Shown: piece after piece, positions 37,939 through 46,089 of the stretch
How the letters are laid out: each line of letters begins with the position of its first letter
How positions within the stretch are numbered: position 1 is the first letter of the stretch
NCBI RefSeq assembly: GCF_000455605.1
Contig: NC_017025.1
Span: 1,984,001-2,048,000, forward strand
Direction of reading: 5' to 3'
From: Flavobacterium indicum GPTSA100-9 = DSM 17447
GTDB lineage: Bacteria > Bacteroidota > Bacteroidia > Flavobacteriales > Flavobacteriaceae
Length of the DNA: 64,000 bases
The notes under the pieces: generated by a model
The model's input: the letters and a program-made list of their open reading frames with translations, nothing else
What the model was told of the DNA's origin: nothing
Database searches by the model: none
Program-made: the position numbers and the translations under genes

Positions 37939-38637
37939 ATGAAATTAAACACCATTGTAGTTGACGATAGTTCAATCCAAAGGATAACAATAGCTAAGTT
38001 GATTTCGGAACATCCTAATCTGAAATTGAGCGGAGATTTTTCGAATGCACTTGAAGCTAAAAGCCATATATCAAATAACCAGGTGGATTTGATATTTTTA
38101 GATATCGAAATGCCACATATTACTGGATTTGATTTATTAGACGGATTAAAAATTAAACCCCAAATTATTTTTATTACCTCTAAGGCGGATTATGCCGTAA
38201 AAGCGTTTGATTATTCTGCGGTTGATTTTCTTCAAAAACCTATCAAAAAAGAACGTTTCATACTCTCTGTTAAAAAAGCAGTTGAAATGTATCAATTGAA
38301 GCATGAAAATCATATTGATGAACAAGGCGCTCACATAATTATTAAAAGTAATCTGAAAAAAATCAAAGTCTTTATTTCTCGTATTAAATGGGTAGAAGCT
38401 TTTGGTGATTACATAAAAGTAGTAACTTATGACGAAACTCATCTTGTATTATCCACTATGAAAGCCTTTGAAAGTGAATTACCTAAAGATCAATTTTTAA
38501 GAATTCACAAATCGTATATTATCAACCTAGATAAGGTTGAACGATTCAATAGTAAATTTGTTGAAATTGATGGCGAGAAAATTCCGTTAAGCAGAAACAA
38601 AAAAGAAGAAATTATAACAATTCTAGAGAATTATTAA
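37939..38637 (+). CDS. LytTR-family response regulator
   Basis: A 232-residue regulator with a CheY-like receiver (acidic D9-D10, phosphoacceptor D55 in LIFLDIEMP, and K101-ish in FLQKPI) and a C-terminal LytTR DNA-binding domain (about 130-230; IKWVEAFGDYIKVVT and FLRIHKSYIINLDKVERF). Such regulators usually pair with a LytS/YehU-type kinase, but no kinase gene is adjacent, so it is an orphan here. The stop overlaps the convergent priA stop by 4 bases. The 168-base upstream gap shows no strong promoter box. Confidence 0.92.
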   Translation: MKLNTIVVDDSSIQRITIAKLISEHPNLKLSGDFSNALEAKSHISNNQVDLIFLDIEMPHITGFDLLDGLKIKPQIIFITSKADYAVKAFDYSAVDFLQKPIKKERFILSVKKAVEMYQLKHENHIDEQGAHIIIKSNLKKIKVFISRIKWVEAFGDYIKVVTYDETHLVLSTMKAFESELPKDQFLRIHKSYIINLDKVERFNSKFVEIDGEKIPLSRNKKEEIITILENY

Positions 38638-41072
38638 TAATCTACATTTACAGTTAACTTTATAGCTCTATACTGTGGAACTGCATCAAAACTCATCAAT
38701 ACTTTCTTGATGAGTTTTTTTGTATTAACTAAATTAGAATTGTTGGGTACTTTTATCAAAATAGTACGAATATATTCATTTCGAATTCGGTTAACTACCG
38801 GTTCTTCTGGACCTAAAATAGGAATAGCTAAATTTTGAGTCATAACATTATACAACCACATACTTCCTTCTTTTAATTTATCGTAATCTTTATGACGCAA
38901 TTTGATTTGAATTAATCGATAATAGGGCGGATATTTAAAATTACTTCGTTCATATATCTGCTCTTTATACATAGCACCGTAATTATTATTCACCACTTGT
39001 TGAATAGTATTGTGCAATGGATTGTATGTTTGAATAACAACACTTCCCTTTTTAGCTTTTCTTCCTGCTCTTCCCGAAACTTGCACCATCATTTGGTACG
39101 CCCTTTCATAGGCCCTATAATAGGGTTGGTTCAATAAATTATCGGCATTTAATATTCCAACTAAAGTCACATTTTCAAAGTCGAGCCCTTTTGCTAACAT
39201 TTGTGTACCAACTAAAATATCAATTTCTTGATTTTTAAATGCATCAATTAATTTTTCAAAGGCAAATTTCCCTCGAGTTGTATCTTGGTCCATTCGCGCA
39301 ATTCGCTTAGTTGGAAATAATTTTTTCAATTCTAACTCAATTTGCTCTGTCCCAAAACCTTTAGTCGACAAATCCAAAGAATGACAATGATGACAATGCG
39401 TAGGCTTTGCAATATGATAACCACAATAATGGCATTTTAAAGCCTCTTTATACTTATAATAGGTCAGACTCACATCGCAATTGGGACATTGCGGCACATG
39501 ACCACAGGTAATACATTCAATATAAGGAGAATATCCTCTACGATTTTGAAACAACATAATTTGCTCACCATTTCCTAAAGTTTCCTGCATACGTTCGATT
39601 AATTCATCCGAAAAATGTCCGTCCATTCGTTTACGGAAATATTTATCTTTTAAATCTATCAGATGAATCTCGGGCAAGACAACATTATTATACCGTTCAA
39701 ACAATTCGATTAATCCGTATTTTTTTGATTGCGCATTGAAATAAGACTCAATACTAGGCGTAGCACTTCCTAACACTACTTTAGCATGATGCATTTTTGC
39801 CAATACAATTGCTGCGTCTCTGGCATGAAATCGAGGTGCCGGATCTTGCTGTTTATAGGTAGCTTCATGTTCTTCATCAACAACAATTAATCCTAAGTTG
39901 GAAAAAGGTAAAAACAAAGCACTTCGAACACCCAAAACTACTTTTGCCTTTTCTGAATTATGCAAAACCTGTTGCCAAACTTCAATTCGCTCATGAGAAT
40001 TATATTTGGAATGAAAAACAGCTACTTGATTTCCAAAGTAAGCAGTAAGTCGTTGAACCAACTGGGTTGTTAAGGCAATTTCGGGAAGTAAAAATAAGAC
40101 TTGTTTATCTTGAGCTATATATTCTTCAATTAATTTAATATACACTTCGGTTTTTCCTGAAGCCGTAACCCCATGAAAAAGATTTACATCATACTTTTGA
40201 AAATTTAAAACTAACGATTGAAAGGCTTGATTTTGAGCATCGCTTAATTGAATTTCAAACCCTTCTTCTTTTTCAAAAACTACCCTGTCTTGATTTATAT
40301 AATAGGTAACAAAAATATTTTTTTCAATTAAATTTTTTAAAACCGCAACACTGACACCTGCAGTTTCTAGTAAAACTTTAGAAGAAATTGGTTTTCGTTC
40401 TCTTGCAAACAATTGGAAATAATGTAAGACCAAATCCTTTTGCTTTTGAGCTTTACCTAAAAGTTCTAATAATTCTTGTAATTTATCTTGCTGAAGGAAT
40501 TCATCGTGCAATTTAACATACTTCACCAATTTTGGCTTGTACTGTTCTTGCACCTCTTCATTCATTAATAATAACCCTTTCTGTATTAAACTCTGAATAA
40601 CCGGAATTACTTTTTTCTTATTTAAAATTTTAGTCACCTCAGCTAAAGTAATTGAAGATTGGCTTTGAAGCGCTTCTAGGATTAAATACTCTTCATCGGT
40701 AACTTCTTGTTGTTCAAATGTACTCTTTTCAGAGGTTAGTAAGGTTTCACTTTCTAGAATCAATCCAGAAGGCAATGCCGCTTTGTAAACTTCACCAACT
40801 GAACACATATAATAGTTAGCAATCCATTGCCAGTGTTCAATCTGTAGGGGATTTACAATAGGGTACCCATCTATAATTTGCTGAATTTCTTTAGCTTCGT
40901 ATAACTCAGGCGGTGTTTGGTATTTTTCAATAACTAAAGCAGTATAAATTTTACTTTTTCCAAATGGAACAGCCACTCGCATTCCTGGGACAATAAACCG
41001 ATACTCTTCCTCATTTACTGCGTAAGTAAATGTTTTATCTAACGCAAGAGGAAGAATTACATTTATAAACAT
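38634..41072 (-). CDS. priA: Primosomal protein N' (replication restart helicase PriA)
   Basis: Restarts stalled replication forks by loading the helicase. The 812-residue protein has the N-terminal DNA-binding domain (PLALDKTFTYAV), Walker A GVTASGKTEVY (about 302-312), the DEEH box IVVDEEHEATYKQQ, and paired zinc-binding cysteine clusters (CITCGHVPQCPNCD, CHYCGYH, CHHCHSL). The helicase C region GTQMLAKGLDFENV and VSGRAGRKAKKG follow. All eight cysteines expected in the zinc region appear present. gpsA lies immediately upstream with a 30-base gap. Confidence 0.96.
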   Translation of the reverse strand: MFINVILPLALDKTFTYAVNEEEYRFIVPGMRVAVPFGKSKIYTALVIEKYQTPPELYEAKEIQQIIDGYPIVNPLQIEHWQWIANYYMCSVGEVYKAALPSGLILESETLLTSEKSTFEQQEVTDEEYLILEALQSQSSITLAEVTKILNKKKVIPVIQSLIQKGLLLMNEEVQEQYKPKLVKYVKLHDEFLQQDKLQELLELLGKAQKQKDLVLHYFQLFARERKPISSKVLLETAGVSVAVLKNLIEKNIFVTYYINQDRVVFEKEEGFEIQLSDAQNQAFQSLVLNFQKYDVNLFHGVTASGKTEVYIKLIEEYIAQDKQVLFLLPEIALTTQLVQRLTAYFGNQVAVFHSKYNSHERIEVWQQVLHNSEKAKVVLGVRSALFLPFSNLGLIVVDEEHEATYKQQDPAPRFHARDAAIVLAKMHHAKVVLGSATPSIESYFNAQSKKYGLIELFERYNNVVLPEIHLIDLKDKYFRKRMDGHFSDELIERMQETLGNGEQIMLFQNRRGYSPYIECITCGHVPQCPNCDVSLTYYKYKEALKCHYCGYHIAKPTHCHHCHSLDLSTKGFGTEQIELELKKLFPTKRIARMDQDTTRGKFAFEKLIDAFKNQEIDILVGTQMLAKGLDFENVTLVGILNADNLLNQPYYRAYERAYQMMVQVSGRAGRKAKKGSVVIQTYNPLHNTIQQVVNNNYGAMYKEQIYERSNFKYPPYYRLIQIKLRHKDYDKLKEGSMWLYNVMTQNLAIPILGPEEPVVNRIRNEYIRTILIKVPNNSNLVNTKKLIKKVLMSFDAVPQYRAIKLTVNVDY

Positions 41073-41102
41073 AAATTTATTGTCAACTTTAAGAGAAATG
41101 GT

Positions 41103-42098
41103 TTAGTTTAACTTATCAGTTAACTTTTTAAATACTTCTTTAGCTTCCTTACCCTCGTACAACACTTGATAAACGGCATCAATGATAGGTGTTTTAGCTT
41201 GGTACAATTGGTTTAATTTATAGGCACTTTTCACTGCATAATATCCTTCAGCTACCATACTCATTTCCATTTGAGCCGATTTTACTGTGTAACCTTTTCC
41301 AATCATATTTCCGAACATTCTATTTCTAGAAAAAACGGAATACCCCGTAACTAACAAATCTCCTAAATAAGCCGAATTATTGATATTACGTTTCATTTTA
41401 TGTACTTGTTTAATAAAACGTTTCATTTCTCTTATGGCATTACTCATTAATACGGCTTGAAAGTTATCTCCATAACCTAGACCATGGGCAATACCCGCTG
41501 CAATTGAATAAATATTTTTTAAAACAGCAGCATATTCTGTCCCTATAATATCATCTGTAATTTTTGCTTTAATGTAATAACTACTCACATTTTTAGCTAC
41601 ATATTTTGCCGTTTGCTTATCTGAACAAGCAATTGTTAAATAAGACAAACGCTCCATGGCAACTTCTTCTGCGTGACAAGGACCTGTAATTACGCCAATA
41701 TTTTCATAAGGAATTGAATAGGTTTTATGAAAATGTTCGCCAACAATCATACTTGTTTCTGGCACAATACCTTTAATTGCCGAAAACACCTTTTTCCCGT
41801 CTAATTTCTCGTTCATTTTTTCTAATTCACCACTCAAAAAGGCCGAGGGAATGGCAAAAATTACAATATCTGCAAATTTTACAGCTTCGTTTATATCATT
41901 CGTTAAAAGTAATTTATTGACATCAAAAGCAACTGAACTTAAATAATTTGGATTGTGTTTTTGATGTTTTAAATGCTCTAATGCATACGTACTTCTCATA
42001 TACCAAGCAATTTGTTCTTGGTTTTCACATAACATTTTTGCAATAGCTGTTGCCCAACTACCACCACCTATAACAGCAAATTTTGGTTTGTTTTCCAT
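41103..42098 (-). CDS. gpsA: NAD(P)-dependent glycerol-3-phosphate dehydrogenase
   Basis: Makes sn-glycerol 3-phosphate from dihydroxyacetone phosphate for phospholipid synthesis. The 331-residue protein has the dinucleotide motif GGGSWATAIAKML (11-23), the FSAIKGIVPE segment, ITGPCHAEEVA, and the catalytic lysine region TEYAAVLKNIYSIAAGIAHGLGYGDNFQA, quoted by landmarks. It probably heads a unit with priA. A TACATTTG -7 box lies 20 bases before the ATG. Confidence 0.95.
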   Translation of the reverse strand: MENKPKFAVIGGGSWATAIAKMLCENQEQIAWYMRSTYALEHLKHQKHNPNYLSSVAFDVNKLLLTNDINEAVKFADIVIFAIPSAFLSGELEKMNEKLDGKKVFSAIKGIVPETSMIVGEHFHKTYSIPYENIGVITGPCHAEEVAMERLSYLTIACSDKQTAKYVAKNVSSYYIKAKITDDIIGTEYAAVLKNIYSIAAGIAHGLGYGDNFQAVLMSNAIREMKRFIKQVHKMKRNINNSAYLGDLLVTGYSVFSRNRMFGNMIGKGYTVKSAQMEMSMVAEGYYAVKSAYKLNQLYQAKTPIIDAVYQVLYEGKEAKEVFKKLTDKLN

Positions 42099-42117
42099 GT
42101 TTAAAAAAAATGAACTT

Positions 42118-42125
42118 CAAATGTA
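42118..42125 (-). promoter_or_regulatory. -7 box for gpsA-priA
   Basis: TACATTTG read leftward, 20 bases before the gpsA start. Matches TAnnTTTG; -33 not clear. Confidence 0.45.
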
Positions 42126-42284
42126 CACATTTCATCGATAATGACAAAAATCAATTTTCAATTTCAATTTCAATACTAATATTAATATTAATTCATACAT
42201 CGAGTAAAATGAAACTATTTGCTATCAAAAAAAATCAATTCAATATTTTTTTCATTTTGTTAATGACTTGTGAACGGTACTTTT

Positions 42285-42301
42285 TTGGCATAGGAGTTGA
42301 A
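42285..42301 (+). promoter_or_regulatory. Sigma-54-like promoter
   Basis: TTGGCAT, five bases, TTGAA. The geometry is identical to the element at 1441-1457. It lies 31 bases before the ATG of the unknown lipoprotein. The -24 half fits RpoN well; the -12 half has GA where the consensus has GC, as in the other copy. Confidence 0.45.
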
Positions 42302-42332
42302 TTTAATTTTTTAACCTTAAAATTTAAAGCTT

Positions 42333-43211
42333 ATGAGAACTGTAAAATTACTTTTAATGACCCTCATTTCTTCTTTACTACTTACTTCTTGTACAGTAGA
42401 TGTTCATGAAGATGTTTACGTTGACAATAGTATTTCATTGCCACAATTGATGGAAGGTTATGATTTATGGTATGTAGATTATGCTAGAACCACAGGAAAT
42501 GGAGAGGTACCTTTTTTATCTCGTGCATTCACTATTTCATTTTTAAATGGTGACTTATTTGCCAATAATAATTTAGTTGGAATTGGTTCAACTGGAAATG
42601 GATTTGGAGTTGCCATTGGGTATTATTCTTATACTCCAAATACCATTCGTTTTCACCATTCCATTTATGGGTTTTATGAACTAGAAGTGTATCAATTAGG
42701 TCCAAATGAAATCAAATTATACGACCGTTACCAAAACACGACCTATTATTTAATGGGCTATCAAAGAAGTACTTTTGATTATGATCGCGTTTTTTATGAT
42801 AACATTCATTATTTCTTACAAGAATATGTTGCTTGGGAAAAAGTGAGTACAATTGGCGGTACAACAAATGCTTTTGATTATGAAAATTATTTAAAATTTA
42901 TGGCTGGTGGAAGTGACGATACATTTAAATCATCACAAGATTTTAATGTGAGTAATTTAAACTCTATTTATTGGGATTATACAGGGCAATACAACATTTT
43001 GAATGTTCCTGGTAACTTCTACACCAAACGATTAAACTTGTATTACAACAACAATGATTATGAAACTTTTAAGATAACAATTGTTAATGATGGAAAAATA
43101 AGATTGCTTCACGAGAATTCTGGCACGATTTATGAGTTTATTGGAAGAGGATTTATTCCAATTATGCGTGAAGGTGTAAAAAGAACCAAATCTGAATCTC
43201 TTAAAAAGTAG
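42333..43211 (+). CDS. Lipoprotein of unknown function
   Basis: A 292-residue lipoprotein: MRTVKLLLMTLISSLLLTSC with C20 as the lipidated cysteine. The mature protein is rich in Tyr, Asn and Phe and appears to have two similar halves. Each half has an S-x-x-L/N-x-x-Y-W/L-x-D/V-Y opening followed by F-x-I-S/T-x-x-N-D/G-G-x-L/I strands, suggesting two lipocalin-like sheets. I recall flavobacterial homologues labelled as nicotinic acid mononucleotide adenylyltransferase; nothing here supports that, and the true nadD is at 45054. Monocistronic, with a sigma-54-like promoter and a strong terminator. Confidence 0.75.
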   Translation: MRTVKLLLMTLISSLLLTSCTVDVHEDVYVDNSISLPQLMEGYDLWYVDYARTTGNGEVPFLSRAFTISFLNGDLFANNNLVGIGSTGNGFGVAIGYYSYTPNTIRFHHSIYGFYELEVYQLGPNEIKLYDRYQNTTYYLMGYQRSTFDYDRVFYDNIHYFLQEYVAWEKVSTIGGTTNAFDYENYLKFMAGGSDDTFKSSQDFNVSNLNSIYWDYTGQYNILNVPGNFYTKRLNLYYNNNDYETFKITIVNDGKIRLLHENSGTIYEFIGRGFIPIMREGVKRTKSESLKK

Positions 43212-43239
43212 TTTTTTTTAAATATAGTTAGTTTAGTTA

Positions 43240-43276
43240 GTTTGAAAAAGCCCGAAAAATTTTTCGGGCTTTTTTA
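43240..43276. terminator. Bidirectional terminator between the lipoprotein and the alcohol dehydrogenase genes
   Basis: A perfect 15-base inverted repeat: AAAAAGCCCGAAAAA (43245-43259) directly followed by its complement (43260-43274). A- and T-rich ends on both strands make it suitable for both converging genes. Confidence 0.88.
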
Positions 43277-43278
43277 GT

Positions 43279-44445
43279 TTAGTAACTCATTTCTACAATT
43301 TCTCTAACTTTATCGAGTGTAATATTTTGACGTTCGCCCATAGCTAACCAACCTCGCTCTTCAAAACGTTGCACTACAATGTCTGCTGTTTTTTCAATAG
43401 CTTCTGCATTTTCAGAAAGTTTCGTTTTCATTCCCATAGTATGCAAGAACTCTACTGTTTTTTCAATTGCTTTTTCCGCAATTTCTTCAGTTGAAGCACC
43501 GGTTAAATTCCAAACCCGTTGCCCGTATTGTGCCAATTTCTCTTTTTTAGAATCGAACATCACTCGGTATAAATTTGGACCAATAATAGCTAAAGTTCTG
43601 GCATGATCAATTTCATACAACGCTGTTAATTCGTGTCCAATCATGTGTGTAGCCCAATCCGAAGGCACTCCTTTTTGAATTAATCCATTCAATGCCATTG
43701 TTGCCGACCAAACAAAATTAGAAGCTAATTTATAATCTGTTGGGTTTTCTACAACACCTGGACCAATTTCAATTAAGGTTTGTAAAATACTTTCAGCAAT
43801 TCGATCTTGTAAAAGCGCATCATGTGTATATGTTAAATATTGTTCCATTACATGTGTAAACGCATCTACCACGCCGTTTTGCAATTGTCTTTTAGGCAAC
43901 GACTGAATAACCGTTGGGTCTACAATAGAAAATTTTGGAAACAATGCCGCACCACCAAGGGTTAATTTTTCTTGAGTAGCTTCAATAGAAACAACAGCAC
44001 CTGAATTCATTTCAGAACCTGTGGCTGGTAATGTTAATACCGTACCAAACGGCACCACTTCATTTACATCCTTGAACAAGATTCTTTTTCTTAAGATATC
44101 AGCCTCGTCTCCTTTATAATTCACAGCAGCAGAAATAAACTTCGTACCGTCAATAACACTACCACCCCCAACAGCTAAAATAAAACCAATGTTTTGTTCG
44201 CGAATAATCTGCACGGCTTTCATTAAGGTTTCAAAACGTGGATTAGGTTCAATACCCGAAAATTCGATGATTTCCGCTGTTGGCAAAGCAGCTTTTACTT
44301 GGTCGTACACCCCATTTTTAAAAATACTTCCTCCTCCGTACGTTAATAATATTTTCACATTATTAGGGACAAGCTCACTCAGTTTAGCAATTTGTCCTTT
44401 TCCGAAAACATAGTTTACCGGATTGTATAAATCAAAATTTGTCAT
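43279..44445 (-). CDS. Iron-containing alcohol dehydrogenase (YqhD/BDH-like)
   Basis: A 388-residue group III dehydrogenase. The glycine-rich cofactor loop AVGGGSVIDGTKFISAA (about 93-109) follows the TYGGGSIFKNG segment. The metal-binding set includes D and H residues in VVDAFTHVMEQYLT, and WATHMIGHELTALYEIDHARTLAI (quoted by landmarks) with H-x3-H and H. This resembles YqhD/butanol dehydrogenases that reduce aldehydes with NADPH. It is monocistronic with a promoter whose -7 box is TACCTTTG. The natural substrate is unknown; detoxification of aldehydes is a common role. Confidence 0.88.
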   Translation of the reverse strand: MTNFDLYNPVNYVFGKGQIAKLSELVPNNVKILLTYGGGSIFKNGVYDQVKAALPTAEIIEFSGIEPNPRFETLMKAVQIIREQNIGFILAVGGGSVIDGTKFISAAVNYKGDEADILRKRILFKDVNEVVPFGTVLTLPATGSEMNSGAVVSIEATQEKLTLGGAALFPKFSIVDPTVIQSLPKRQLQNGVVDAFTHVMEQYLTYTHDALLQDRIAESILQTLIEIGPGVVENPTDYKLASNFVWSATMALNGLIQKGVPSDWATHMIGHELTALYEIDHARTLAIIGPNLYRVMFDSKKEKLAQYGQRVWNLTGASTEEIAEKAIEKTVEFLHTMGMKTKLSENAEAIEKTADIVVQRFEERGWLAMGERQNITLDKVREIVEMSY

Positions 44446-44466
44446 AGCACTTTATATTTAGTTGCA

Positions 44467-44495
44467 CAAAGGTACTAAATGTTTGTATGTACAAA
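44467..44495 (-). promoter_or_regulatory. Promoter of the alcohol dehydrogenase gene
   Basis: Read leftward: TTTG, 17 bases, TACCTTTG, 21 bases before the ATG. Spacing is at the short end for this phylum. Confidence 0.5.
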
Positions 44496-44508
44496 TGATA
44501 AAGGAATG

Positions 44509-45057
44509 TTAAGAGTTAGAGATAAATTTATTTCTAAAAAAATTCATGGTTTCAATAATTTCTTCCGGATTATTAAATTCATTTAATTCAAAAGAAAATT
44601 TAGTTTCATTTTTCAAAAAAAGTAATAAAACATAACTTTCGTAATCGTGTTTTGGAGTTATTAAAAAACCATACTCATAAATCTCATTCCAATTATAAAA
44701 AGAAGTATTCAATTCAACTCCAGAGGAAGTAATCGTAATAACTATTTTTTGTCTAAATTTATAATAGAAAAAAATACTGACTTCAATTAAAAGTAAAAGT
44801 AAAAAATAAAGTAAAAATACTTGATTCTCAATTGAAATTAAACCTAAAAGCAAGACAACAAATCCTACTATAAATAACAAATAATTTTTTAGACCTGTAT
44901 TTTCAAAAACAACAGTTTCTTTAAAATCAGAAATTATTGAACCAAATTGAGTTGACCTTTTAAAATAGGGATTACTAAAGATTGTATCAATAAAACTATT
45001 TGTTTTTGAGGATAGTTTGTGAATTTCTTTCTCAATTTTTTCATTCAATTCTATCAC
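44509..45057 (-). CDS. Membrane protein of unknown function with PH-like C-terminal domain
   Basis: A 182-residue protein with a charged N-terminal helix, two close hydrophobic segments (about 62-77 and 83-99) forming a hairpin, then a soluble domain of about 80 residues. That domain, with ITITSSGVELNTSFYNWNEIYEYGFL, has the strand pattern of bacterial PH-like domains. No family is recognised with certainty. Its ATG overlaps the nadD stop by 4 bases (ATGA), so it is translated from the nadD message. Confidence 0.6.
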   Translation of the reverse strand: MIELNEKIEKEIHKLSSKTNSFIDTIFSNPYFKRSTQFGSIISDFKETVVFENTGLKNYLLFIVGFVVLLLGLISIENQVFLLYFLLLLLIEVSIFFYYKFRQKIVITITSSGVELNTSFYNWNEIYEYGFLITPKHDYESYVLLLFLKNETKFSFELNEFNNPEEIIETMNFFRNKFISNS

Positions 45058-45635
45058 TTCTTATAAAACAAATTATGTTCTACATATTCCCATACTTTAT
45101 TGGGCAACATAGGAATCACATTTTTACCGTTTTTGATACTTTCTCGAATAAATGTAGACGACAACTCAATTACTGGCGCACCTACTCTGTGAATTTTAGG
45201 ATGATTCGCAAATTGATTATCTAATTCACCCGAGTTAAGTCTAGGATATACATAAATGTCGTGATTCTGCAATAACACTTCGTAATTTTTCCATTTATGG
45301 AAGGAATTCAAATTATCTTCCCCCATGATTAAAGCAAACTCGTATTTTGGATATTTCTCTTGTAAATAAGCTAAGGTAGTAACTGTATAATTGGGTTGGG
45401 GTAATTTAAACTCAATATCTGAAGGTCTAATTTTTGGAAAATCTTCAGTGGCCAAATGCACCATGTGCAAACGATGGTAATCATCCAACAACGTATTTTT
45501 TTGTTTATGTGGATTATGAGGAGTAACTACCATCCAAATTTGGTCTAAATTGGAATACTCAGCCATATGATTGGCTATAATTAAATGTCCAATATGAATG
45601 GGATTAAATGTTCCGAAGTAGAGACCTATTTTCAT
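45054..45635 (-). CDS. nadD: Nicotinate-nucleotide adenylyltransferase
   Basis: Converts nicotinate mononucleotide to deamido-NAD in NAD synthesis. The 193-residue protein has the nucleotidyltransferase HxGH motif inside GTFNPIHIGHLIIA (8-21), WMVVTPHNPHKQK (34-46), MGEDNLNSFHKWKNY (about 108-122), and the C-terminal I-S-S-T-x-I/V-R motif as LSSTFIRESI. Its gene normally follows gmk closely in flavobacteria; here a broken four-helix-bundle gene and repeats separate them. The heptamer array ends inside the upstream leader, and no -7 box is visible there. Confidence 0.94.
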   Translation of the reverse strand: MKIGLYFGTFNPIHIGHLIIANHMAEYSNLDQIWMVVTPHNPHKQKNTLLDDYHRLHMVHLATEDFPKIRPSDIEFKLPQPNYTVTTLAYLQEKYPKYEFALIMGEDNLNSFHKWKNYEVLLQNHDIYVYPRLNSGELDNQFANHPKIHRVGAPVIELSSTFIRESIKNGKNVIPMLPNKVWEYVEHNLFYKK

Positions 45636-45647
45636 AAATAAAGTAAA

Positions 45648-45706
45648 TAGTGATTAGTGATTAGTGAATAGTGATTAGTGATTAGTGAATAGTGACTAGT
45701 AATTAG
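45648..45706 (+). repeat. Heptamer tandem array A (eight units)
   Basis: Eight consecutive 7-base units plus a partial one: TAGTGAT, TAGTGAT, TAGTGAA repeated twice, then TAGTGAC and TAGTAAT, then TAG. The first six units form two 21-base blocks. The stop codon of the broken four-helix-bundle gene (45703-45705) lies at the array edge. It shares the unit TAGTGAT with array B at 47650. Confidence 0.9.
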
Positions 45707-46057
45707 TTTTTAAGTTTTTTACTAAAAGCATTAATCATTTTTGACTGTACTTCAATTAAAATTAATAATTCATCAAACAGTTTAAAATTAGCAATAAAAC
45801 CTAATTCTTTTGCAATAATTAATTGGGTTTCAATTTCAAATAGAGAACTCTAAAAAATGGCTGAATGACTTATCATTATTTCTACCATAACCTTCTGCAA
45901 TATTAGATGGAATTGAAACAGAAGCTCTTTTTAATTGACTTGAAAGAGCATAGATTTCTTCTTGAGGAAAAGTTTTTACAAGTTCATAAACTATTTCAAC
46001 AATAAGAATACCTTTTTTCCAAATTAAAAGATCTTTATATGATTTTATTTCACTCAT
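45703..46057 (-). pseudogene. Four-helix-bundle protein (S23/IVS-type), frameshifted
   Basis: From the ATG at 46057 the first 73 codons read MSEIKSYKDLLIWKKGI onward, with ALSSQLKRASVSIPSNIAEG, diagnostic of the four-helix-bundle family (TIGR02436-like). The frame then stops at 45836. A second frame continues at once with SLFEIETQLIIAKELGF and runs to KKLKN and a stop at 45703-45705, the expected C-terminal helices. Restoring 11 bases (TTCTCTATTGG) next to the existing TTCTCTATT would rejoin the frames and give F-S-I-G-S-L-F-E, close to the family pattern. So an 11-base slippage deletion is the likely cause. The gene lies between gmk and nadD. Confidence 0.85.
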
Positions 46058-46064
46058 TTTAAAG

Positions 46065-46087
46065 CTAATTACTTTTTACTAATTACT
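46065..46087. repeat. Flanking repeat CTAATTACT, two copies
   Basis: CTAATTACT at 46065-46073 and 46079-46087. It is the exact inverse of AGTAATTAG at 45698-45706 on the other side of the four-helix-bundle gene, and recurs at 47767-47775 beside array B. Confidence 0.75.
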
Positions 46088-46089
46088 CT

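Noticed and set aside
42083..42409. Open frame on the + strand across the gpsA leader
   Set aside because: It starts inside gpsA, has low-complexity translation, and runs into the lipoprotein gene, which has a clear lipobox and its own promoter.
45703..46057. Avd-type accessory protein of a diversity-generating retroelement
   Set aside because: The fold fits, but no reverse transcriptase or template/variable repeat was seen in the window.
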